Of a stretch of 64,000 nt of DNA, positions 55,388 through 64,000 are shown piece by piece; positions within the stretch are counted from its first letter, which is position 1, and each line of letters starts with the position of its first letter. The stretch lies in NCBI GenBank assembly GCA_029876055.1, contig CM056880.1:1178001-1242000 (forward strand), written 5' to 3'. A model generated the notes under the pieces. That model was given only the letters and a program-made list of their open reading frames with translations. It did no database searches and was not told the DNA's origin. Origin of the DNA: Madurella fahalii (taxonomy: Eukaryota; Ascomycota; Sordariomycetes; Sordariales). The position numbers were made by a program, and so were the translations under genes.

Positions 55388-56782
55388 TCATGAATCCTCG
55401 GGTTTCCGGCCCCAGACAACATAAAACCTTTCGTAGGCGCGACTATGCTTGTCTCCCAGGGCCTTCCTCACGTCAACGAGGTTGACCTGCGGGACGATAG
55501 GGCGTTAGCTGACGGCACCAGATGATCTTTGCAGGAGCCAGCGCGCGACACATACCTCGATCTGCTCCATGGTCCGGCCGAGCCATCGGTTGAACAAGGC
55601 GTAGCTAAAGCCGGGTAGGCCGTCGCGCATGCAGTGGTGCCACATCTGGCCGATGTGCTTAAGCCTCCGGCCGCGGGGCCAGCCGTTGATAGGGATCTTG
55701 TACACCTTCTCATGCACATCGACGAACCCGGCCTCGATAAACATGCGCTTGAGTTCTGGCACGATGTGAACGGGCCGCTGGGCGAGTACGCTCGCGTGGC
55801 ATATGTCGGCGAACCACCGTTTGAGGGCGTTGTCGGCCGGAATCGGGCCGTGATCACTATCTATGTCGCATTCCGGCTCCTGCATCTCGAGCCAGCCCCC
55901 CGGGCGCAGCCGCTCAAAGGCGGTGCGGATGATCCACGGCCAGTCCGACCAAGCGGCGATAGTTGAGAGGAAGTGGATATAGTCAACGTCATGCCAGTCT
56001 TCGCCGCTCTGCCACTCCTCGTTGCTGGGTTTATGGGATCGGCACGTCAGCATACACCATCCTCACACTACGGGGGATTCGGGGCAATGCGGAGCAGGTT
56101 ACGGACCCATCGTCAATCTCAAACCTAAGGTTCGGGGGGACAATGTTGGTCTGGATGGGCGAGAGATCGGTTCCTATGACTTGGGCCTCGGGAAACTCAT
56201 CCGCCATCTCGATAGCCCAGCGGCCCGTGCCGGTCGCAATATCCAGGATCTTGCGCGGCGGGTTTTCGTGCGATAATGGGGCCAGGTAGAGCCTCCCATC
56301 AAGGAGGATCCTGGTGACATCGTACTGCGCGTCCAAGCGTTCCACCTCTGCTTCGTCGTTTGGCATGTGGTAGGCTGCATCGGATTGTCAGCAGGCGTAA
56401 TTAGAGAGAGCGGGCAGCAAAACTGAAACCTACAGCCAGAATGGTATGCATGGTACGTCCGTCCATATTCCTCGTGGTACGCAAAGATGCTTTCGGCCAG
56501 GGATACCGTCTCGTCGCTGCAGAAAAGTTTAGGCGGGGCTGGGGTTGCAGCGGGCGGAACACGAATTTAACCTACCGCGTATCGCTGCTCGACAGACTGG
56601 GCTTTTTGAAGAGATGTCAGCGGCAGTCGTTGGGAGGGGGGAAAAGCACACGGGAAAAAAACGCAGGAACGGAGACGCACATCGGCCTCGATTCTGGCGC
56701 GGTGGTCCAGGTAAAATTCGAAAGTGAATTCAAACGGCTCCGGAGTGTCGCCTGAGCCAACAAACTGAGAGCCGTCGTCCAT
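55388..56782 (-). CDS. LaeA-like SAM-dependent methyltransferase, 337 aa
   Basis: Exons 56782-56681, 56510-56435, 56374-56107, 56024-55556 and 55486-55388 sum to 1014 nt, in phase throughout. The hallmark order of the LaeA/UMTA family is visible: FAYHEEYGRTYHAYHSG, YHMPNDEAEVERLD, the SAM-binding motif ILDIATGTGRWAIEMADEFP, VIGTDLSPIQ, RFEIDD, DYIHFLSTIAAWSDW, RLRPGGWLEMQEPE, and near the end FYVVWGRKPED. Relatives are either global regulators of secondary metabolism or small-molecule methyltransferases inside clusters; a cluster-resident copy more often has the latter or a local role. The acceptor of intron 1 (GACGAG) was chosen because the stronger-looking CTGCAG seven bases upstream breaks the frame. 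Confidence 0.87.
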
Positions 56783-58547
56783 GCTGACGTGAGGGGAAGC
56801 AGCTGGAGAGGAGCGCTTGATCTTGGGAGAGGGGAAGGCGAGGACCCGACACTCTGGGTCACTACGAATTGAAGGATCCCCGGATTTTCGAGCGCCCAGC
56901 TTTTGGCGCAGGAGCGGTGAGTGGCATTTGATCCGGCGATGCGGATCCGTCTTGAACCAGGCCCGTCCGAAGTCCTGATTGGCCGGGATAGGGAACCGCT
57001 CAAGGCACTTCGGGAGCGGCATTCACCCCCTCCCCCCCCCCCCCGGCAGGCAATCCATGCCCTGCGTTTGCTGAGCAAACACGCAGCGCCCCGGTCTAGT
57101 CAACCCCGCTTCATAAGCTCGGGGGACACACGAGGCAGTCTTTGGCGCCCGCTCGCTTGCCTGGAAGAAGAAGCTGCCGCGACGATCCCTATCCCAAACG
57201 GAGATGATTCCCCCGCCTCGCCGAAGGAACGACAACGAAACCCCGTCGAACCGCCATCAGACCAATGGGGCACAGGTTTCCCGTCCGAGTTCGCAGGAGC
57301 GCTCGGCACGCAAGCAAGCCTGCACGCATTCCTACCTTAATCATCCCATTTGTGGGTACCACGAGATGGCTGACCTTAGTGTCGATACATCCATCCCAGC
57401 CACAATGCGTGTCTCGGGATTCCGGTTCCCCGTGCAAGCTGGGGGTACCTTATTCAGTGTCATCAAAGTGCCAAGGGAAGTCTCACTCAGCCATGCATGG
57501 TATATTTTCACATTGTGCCAACAGACACATTTTCCTTTCACATCGCAAACTCGGCCACATGCGGTGACTACCTTACATACCCTACTGGGTCAGTTGTTGA
57601 GGCGCCATTCATTGGGGGCAGTATCAAGTGTCTTGATGTTCTCATTAGCGAGGCTAGAGCCCCCTACTCCGGAAGTTGGGCCCCTCTAATCACCTAATTA
57701 AAGCAGACAGCCTCGTCGAGGCCGGCTTCCCAACGTCAAATCCTCCAAAGTGATGTCGGTAAATACAACACCAGCGACCAACACTCCTCTTCTCCCACCG
57801 CTTCGGAAATCATTGATTGCAGTGGCCTCCACTTGTCGCTATAGGGAGTTGAGTTATTCAAGTTCATGGGCCTAGAGATCAACAAACCCACAGCTGCCAG
57901 TAACTTGGCCCATCGTCAAACGTCGACGAACCCGGAGATAGGTTTTGCCTTCCTCTCCAGGTGTCGGGCTGCCACGATTACACTAATTCGGCATGCCTAT
58001 ACATATTGGATCGGCCAACCTTAACAAATGCCTGTCGATCCTGGGAAAAGCAGGCAAGCCGGCTGGGAAGCGCCGAGTTTGACTTATTGTTTGGCTGTTG
58101 GCGGTGGAAGTGGGGACTTCTCATGCATCTTAACAACTTCGGTTGGGTGAGGCCGAGCATGTAACTGTTGGCAAACGCAGGCATGCCTTGCAAAACACTG
58201 ATTGGCTTCGGAAGCGCCGCAACGAGGGCCGGGGCTTTTGTGACACAAACAGCAGGCCTCCCACAAAATGCCGCCCAACATGGCCACATCACGCAGAGTT
58301 GGTCAGTTCGTGGTCGGGTTAGGCAGTCTTCCTCATCTACCTCCATATCCATTTCTCACCCCGGACATATTCGCGCAGCTCAGAGACCCGTGAGCGGTGT
58401 CTTCAACAACGCGCCAACATCGTCGTTACGATGCCAGGCGTCACAGCACGCCGCCGTCGTAGCCGCCGCCATGAGAATCACCATCCGACTCAGAAATCTG
58501 GCCGGCCAGCATCCACTACGAACCGAATGCACCTTGGGGGGCTGATC
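56783..58547. other. Long intergenic stretch in the cluster
   Basis: About 1.76 kb between divergent genes. It contains a C-run at 57036-57044 and no recognised coding region; several motif-free open frames of 100-160 codons occur because the DNA is GC-rich. Confidence 0.4.
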
Positions 58548-59667
58548 ATGTGGTTGCCTCGGCGGGACGGCCTGCGAAACCATTCCGAGCTCCCCAGCGG
58601 GTGCTATGAACACCCGGTCGTGATCCTCTCTCCGCGGGCATCAACTGCAGACAAAGTCGTGATTCTGATCGTACGCATAGTGTGTTCTGAAAATCAAGTT
58701 GAAAGGAGGTTACAACTAATGATTTCCGCTCGTCCAACCGTATAAATAGTTGACATCCTTCGGCGAGACGGACATTCTTGCCAAGTTCCCAACCAACCCC
58801 AGAGTTCGGCGCGCTTACCTGCCCATTCATCCAGCCAGCCCGCATCCCGACACGGCCCTCCAGCTCCATCTCCAGAAACCCGCCGTGCTCCGGCGGAAGA
58901 CCTATGTCAACACCAGGGAGAAGCACACCGTCCCGCTGGCCATCCTGCGCGCCTACGACCGCCAGGATCTCAAGACGCGGTACGCGCTGACCAGGGATTC
59001 ATACAAGCAGCTGATCCACCACGCCGGCTTCGCCGCGCCAGCCTGCGCGGAGCCGAGCTGCGGCGCCAGCCACGACGAGCACGACGGCGTCGGAGACGAC
59101 ATCGCCTCCTCCGCCCCCACCTCGGCGCCGTGCGCGCGCGAACCCAGCCCCGTCCCCCAACTGACGCGGCCGGTAACCCCCCCGCACCTCACATCCGGCA
59201 CGGTCCTCCCGCCGCCGCCAAGGCCCTCCGGCCCCACCCCCGCGCCGCCCCGCCCCGCCGACGGCTTCTCCCACATCCCGCCCGGGCTCGCGCCCCGCGC
59301 GGCGCCGTACCCGCTGCCGCGCGACACGCTGCCGCGCTATCATTCGCACGCCCGTCCGAGGTCGGATGGTATCGGTATTGGACATGCCATCAAATGGGTC
59401 TTGGCACTGATTTTTTGCGCGGTGGTGTTTGGGGCGGTTTTTTTTGGGCTATGGTCGGCATGGGCGCATGGTGCCGAGCTGGGGCGTGAATTGCTGCGCT
59501 GCGTGGGCTGGCTGGGGTTTAATGCATTCCGGTTGGCGGGCGCGGCGGTCAGGGGGGTGGCGCGTGGCGCGGTCTGGCTTGCCGAGCAAGTCGCCGCGCT
59601 GGCGGTTCGGACATGGGCTTGGTTGACCGGTGGTGGGGGCGGTGGCGTTCACGGCATGCTCGTGTGA
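58548..59667 (+). CDS. Uncharacterised fungal protein with C-terminal membrane segments, ~346 aa
   Basis: Exons 58548-58670 and 58750-59667 join in phase 0 through a 79-nt GTACGC...TAG intron. The first ~110 residues form a conserved-looking domain: GCYEHPVVILSP, VVILILTSFGETDI, RAYLPIHPASPHPD, VNTREKHTVPLAIL, YALTRDSYKQLIHHAGF. A long Pro/Ala-rich disordered linker follows, then a strong transmembrane helix (WVLALIFCAVVFGAVFFGLW) and further amphipathic hydrophobic stretches to the C terminus. An in-frame ATG at 58527 is an alternative start. The family resembles fungal proteins of unknown function seen in many ascomycetes; I cannot assign a role. It may merely sit in the cluster. Confidence 0.72.
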
Positions 59668-60709
59668 GAATTGTTGCGGAGGGTCGGAAAAAGAAGAAAA
59701 CTCGCACGTCTCTTCGGTTTTTTGCGCTTCGCCGCGGCGCCTCCCGGATTGATGGTGGCCTGGGGCATGGGAACCATGGTTGTGTCATCCCTGCCATAAG
59801 ACAATTTCTGGATATGACCGTCCTTGATCTGGTTCGCCCCGAAAGGTTCGCTGGCTTTAAGCGTTACACCGAGAACGAGGAGTTAAGAGCGCGGCACCGC
59901 AGTAGCGTAAACCTACAAAGAGGAGTCCACATCTCAGAAAGACCCGGAAAGCAAGCAAGTTGTGAGGATAGTACGGCGGAGTCGTTAAAGTACATATACC
60001 GTGCTATTGGAGGACACGATTGGATGGCGGCAGAGGGCAGCTCCACTCACAAAGTAGTCGACGGCTATACACTACCAAGCGTGCGGGGACAGGTTCGGGA
60101 GGCCCAGGCCTAGTAGGCAATAACCCCCTTGTCACGGATCTCTTCACATCGGTGATCGCCATGGCCTCTGTGGCAGCGGTGTAGTCCGGGGCGGGAGAGC
60201 CTTGATGTTTGGCGCCTGACATATAATTCCAGGTCTAGTAAACCTGGTAAGTTATTTCTCAACGGGTGGTTCTTTGCATTGCGGAAAACCAAGCGGGTCA
60301 AGACTGGTAGAGGCTACGACCAGCCAGTCTAGTAGCATTTTATCACTCCTGCACCGCATGTAGCCGACCTTGAGGCACAGCTGCGAGAGGCTAGCGTGAA
60401 AGCTATCGCTAGCTCGCCGAAGTTCTCGAAGGTTGCCTAGCCTCAGTGATGCCGGGGTTGCAGAAAATACTCCGAGGCGGGCGTTGGAAAAATGCATGCA
60501 TTTGACAGAGCGCCCGAGCGTGGTGTAATTACTGTTCAGTACACTACAGTGCTACTTAGCGGTGGGGCTTAATACGCGATCAGTACAAAACAGACCTATG
60601 TACCTTATCAACCTAATGCCCTCAATGGGAACTCTACTAATGATCACCTCGCACTCTTCTTTCTCCGGCTGAGTTTCGTTTCGTCCTTTATCGACTCATA
60701 AGACGCAGA
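59668..60709. other. Intergenic, upstream of the Zn2Cys6 regulator
   Basis: About 1 kb. An open frame to 60113 overlaps the 3' end of the previous gene in another frame and has no motifs, so it was not called. The region must contain the regulator's promoter. Confidence 0.4.
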
Positions 60710-63133
60710 ATGGAAGAAGGGCGACCATCAGAACCCCGCCGCCGCAGACGGCCGGCTCTGTCGTGCGTCGACTGCCGCCGGCGCAAAATCAAGTGCGACA
60801 GGAACAACCCCTGCGCGCACTGCGTTTCCACCAGTACAACCTGCACCTACACCACTTACAACAGCGAGCCTGTCTCGCAGCAGCAGCTCCCTCTGCCGGC
60901 ATCCCGGCCTCACTCGACCCCCGACACACCCGGCCCATCGGACCCGCCCACCGCCACCCCCGCCCACTCAGCAATCGCCGCCGGCACCAGTAGGCCAAAC
61001 CCCGGAGCCGGCCAAGGATACGCCCCGGACAGCCACAGCAGCCGCACCAACGAACCAGACCTCCGAGACATTCTCCACCGCCTCGAAAAGCTCGAGGCGC
61101 GCTCCTCTGCCTCGTCCATCCGAGCATCGGCACACAATTCGGATAGCACGAGCATCCCGCCTGCCGACGGCACAACCCGGCAGCCAGGCATCCAGGACGC
61201 GGACCACATCGCGCTCAACAAGACCCGCACGCTGCGGTGGAACCATGTGCTTGGTCATGCCGCTGAGGTACGTCCCCCCTCCCCCCCCCTCCTCTCCTCC
61301 TCTATGCGAATCGCCTTTTTTGTACCTTAGCCACGGCCAGCGGTATCTCGTGCTGACGCCTGCCTGCCTGCCTCCCTATCCACCTAGTTCGAGGCGGTCG
61401 GGAACTGCTACATGGAAGCCGTGGGCATGGCCGACACCGGCGCGTTTCGGGACCCCGAGACGAGGCCGCTGGTGGCGCAGATGGGCGCGCTCCTGCTGAG
61501 GTGCAAGATGATGGCTAGGCTGCTGAAGGTTGGGCGGCCTGGTAGAGGGCTTAACCCGCTCGGCGTGGCATGGCGGGATGTGCTGCCGCCAATGCCGTCG
61601 CGGGAGACGGCTGACGAGGTGGTGGCGCTGTATTTCGGCTCGTTTGAGTCGACCCATCGGATCCTCCACGGCCCGACCTTTTGGGCGGAGTACGTCCGGC
61701 TGTGGGACCCGTCTGCGGATGTTGCGATGGAGTTGAGGTTGAAGGTGCTGCTTGTTGTTGCGATTGGGTCGAGTATATCCCGGGATGGTGATACGGCTGG
61801 GCTGGAAAGGGGCCTAGTTGAGCAGTGGATTTACGCGGCGCAGATGTGGTTATCGGGACCCCTGGAGAAAGACAGGCTGAGCATTGGGGGGCTGCAGATC
61901 CACTGTCTGTTGATGCTTGCGCGGCAGATCTTCTCCATCGGAGGGGATCTGGTGTGGACGAGCATGGGTTTGCTGGTGCACCACGCGATGCAGATGGGCT
62001 TCCATCGCGACCCAACACACTTGCCTCCTATGTCTGCGCTGCAAGCGGAAATGCGCAGACGGCTGTGGGCTACCATACTGGAGCTGGTTCTGCAGTCATC
62101 TCTTGACACAGCCATGCCGCCGCGCATTTCACTGGATGAGTTTGATACGCTGCCGCCGTCCAACGTCAACGATGACGAGCTTCACGAGGGGATGAGCATG
62201 GTCGATTTAGTGGCACATCCACGGACCGCGTGCACGAGCACCTCGTTACAACTATTGTTAATGGACTCGTTCGCGGTCAGACTGCGCATTCTTAGCTTGT
62301 TGAATCGGCTCAACTCGGAGATACCCTACAGCGAGGTCCTGAGTCTAAGCAGCGAGATTACAGACGCGTGCAGCACCGCCAGCGCGTTTGCCCTCCGGCA
62401 CTCCGGGCTGGTGACCCCCTTTCACAAAAACATGCTCGACTACCTCGTCCGGCGGTTCTTGATACCGCTTCACTGCCCCTTTGCAATCCAGGCGCGCACC
62501 ACCAATCCGTTGTATCATTACTCGTTGAAGGTGACAATGGAGACTGCACTCGCTATAATCTCTCCTGAGCCGGAGCCAGAGGCTGCGAGCGAGTCCGGCG
62601 GATTCAAAAAATTGTTGCTCATTGGCGGCGGGCTGTTCAAGGAGGGGTTTAGATTGGCCATCACCGCCATCAGCATGGAACTGCTGGCGCAGTCGGCGAT
62701 ACAGCGGAGAGAGGGTACATTGAGGATTCATGCCAGGCAGAGAAACGAGCTGAAGCATGTGATGAGGCAGATGATGGACCTGTCGGAGGAAAGGGTGAAA
62801 GGGGGCGAGACGAACATCAAGGCCTACATGTTTCTAGGGATGGTGCTTGCGCAGGCAGAGGCTATTGAGATGGGGGTTGAACAAGGAGAGATGGAGAGGG
62901 CGATTGCACTAGCGGCGAGAGATACTTTGCTGGTTTGTGTCAAGTTGCTGGAACAGAAGGTTGAGTCTGCAACATTGGGCGAAAATAATCTGCCGGGTTC
63001 CGGGGCAGCGTACGATATTGATGTGGATGGAAATGGATGGGCGGCGGGAAGCGAGGCCATGAATCAAGGGGTATATACCGGTGAGTTGGGATTTGAACTA
63101 GACTTCTTCTCACCTGACGGGGGGATGTATTGA
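60710..63133 (+). CDS. Zn2Cys6 transcription factor with fungal-specific TF domain, 767 aa
   Basis: Exons 60710-61267 and 61388-63133 (2304 nt) joined through a 120-nt intron containing pyrimidine tracts. Residues ~19-45 are the binuclear zinc cluster CVDCRRRKIKCDRNNPCAHC...C with the standard CX2CX6CX5CX2CX6C spacing, flanked by basic RRRRRP. A coiled-coil segment follows (LRDILHRLEKLEARS). The middle homology region lies in exon 2: VVALYFGSFESTHRILHGPT, LQIHCLLMLARQIFSIGGDL, GLLVHHAMQMGFHRDP, EMRRRLWATILELVLQSS and PPRISLDEFDTLPPSNVND. This is a full-length regulator. Location beside terpene genes suggests a pathway-specific activator binding CGG triplets; targets are unproven. Confidence 0.9.
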
Positions 63134-63720
63134 TCATTATGATGGGAAGTGCATCGAGAACCCAGTGTGGTCTGGTGCTGTGAAGCACTAACCGGGGTAC
63201 TCTCCTATTCCCGCATAAGACACTAAGCTTTATCCTTCAATACCACAATACTAGGGGTCTCTTACGGCCGTCACCGTTGCAGTACTCCTATTGCCTTTGC
63301 CATTCTAAACGGAGGAGACAGAACCATCAGGATCGGCTCTCACTCCGCCCAACGCTCCTTGCAGTCTCCCTTAAGAACCCAGTCGTCCGGAAATCACAAG
63401 AGACCAAATGCAAATGATATAGATAGGCAATCTCTCCGCCTGCGTCCGCGTCATTTGTGCGGGTACGCAATCACGGATATTCTGTCAGGGTTGGTTCGGT
63501 GAATTCGTTTAGCAACCCCGGCTCTCGGCCGAGAAAAACCGCGAAGCCTGTTAGTCCGGAGATAACAGCACGGCATCACCACCACCATCAGTGGGAAAGA
63601 CCGAGGTATGACGATTCTATTAAAGTCCTTCGCCCCAAAGCTCCCCCTCGTTTCTTTTCTCAGGTCTGCTAGTACCATCCGTGTACTTCACCACCCTCGT
63701 TCCTAGGCCCATAACCCAGA
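63134..63720. promoter_or_regulatory. Intergenic between regulator and FAD monooxygenase
   Basis: About 590 bp that should contain the monooxygenase promoter; no repeat or gene recognised. Confidence 0.4.
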
Positions 63721-64000
63721 TGGCCCCCCTCCGCGCTCTTATTACCGGCGCCGGCATAGCCGGCTCCTCCCTCGCCTTCTGGCTCGCCAAACAAGGCCAC
63801 CACGTAACCGTCATCGAGCGCCACCCCTCCCTCCGCGCTACCGGCCTGCAGATCGACCTGCGCTCGCACGGCGTCCAAGTGCTTCGCCTCATGGGGCTCG
63901 AGGCCGCCTACCAGGCCAAGCGGTGCCACGAGACGGGCCTGCAGTTCGTCGACGCGTCCGGTCGGCGGCGGGCTTACTTCCCCGTCAGCGGAAATAACGG
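63721..64000 (+). CDS. FAD-dependent monooxygenase, N-terminal part (runs off the window)
   Basis: Open from ATG 63721 to the window end (93 codons). It starts MAPLRALITGAGIAGSSLAF, the GxGxxG dinucleotide-binding Rossmann motif, followed by WLAKQGHHVTVIERHPSLRA with the acidic ribose-binding Glu at the end of strand 2, and TGLQIDLRSHGVQVLRLMGL. This is the start of a class A flavoprotein monooxygenase (salicylate hydroxylase/TetX type). Relatives hydroxylate or epoxidise small molecules. It is the next gene after the Zn2Cys6 regulator and a plausible extra tailoring enzyme of the cluster. The remainder of the gene is outside the window. Confidence 0.88.

Noticed and set aside
59613..60113. 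166-codon frame overlapping the 3' end of the membrane protein gene
   Set aside because: It starts inside another coding frame, has basic low-complexity composition and no recognised domain.

Overview
The window reads as nuclear DNA of a filamentous ascomycete (Pezizomycotina, probably a Sordariomycete; no rRNA or marker gene fixes the genus). The reasons are short 48-120 nt GT-AG introns with CTNAC-like branch points, HET-domain and NACHT-ankyrin genes, Zn2Cys6 and LaeA-like regulators, and transposons eroded by CpA-to-TpA changes of the kind caused by repeat-induced point mutation (RIP). Gene models below were spliced by hand; for most multi-exon genes the summed exon length is an exact multiple of three.

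1-28 kb is an accessory region rich in self/non-self recognition and RNA-silencing families. It holds a HET-domain gene leaving the left edge, a complete Argonaute whose fourth catalytic position is Thr, a second HET gene, a 42-residue Cys-rich protein, a decayed NACHT-ankyrin gene, an apparently expressed-type PNP-NACHT-ankyrin NLR with near-identical ankyrin repeats, a BTB protein, a small RNase III-fold protein with lost metal ligands, and an uncharacterised acidic-tailed protein.

28-40 kb is a nested transposon block. Two relics of a pogo/Fot1-type transposase lie in the same orientation. One is split by an 813-bp TG...CA insertion with a perfect 5-bp target duplication, and two LTR-like 258-bp copies lie in inverted orientation. 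A RIP-eroded Ty3/gypsy chromovirus follows, next to a 5'-truncated LINE that is hardly eroded. On its right is an eroded histone H3-fold gene with a glutamine-rich leader whose Gln codons have mostly become TAG/TAA.

40-64 kb is GC-richer and gene-dense: a beta-trefoil-like gene with one in-frame TGA, a cycloeucalenol cycloisomerase-like membrane protein, a large membrane-anchored amidohydrolase, and then what looks like a terpenoid-type biosynthetic gene cluster. The cluster has an IPNS-like 2-oxoglutarate oxygenase, an AsaB/CmcJ-family oxygenase, a class I terpene cyclase with both metal-binding motifs, a cytochrome P450 divergent from it, a LaeA-like methyltransferase, a membrane protein of unknown function, a Zn2Cys6 regulator and the start of an FAD monooxygenase. 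The inferred logic is that the cyclase builds a hydrocarbon skeleton, the P450 and the other oxygenases decorate it, the methyltransferase modifies product or regulates, and the Zn2Cys6 protein controls expression. The product cannot be named from sequence.
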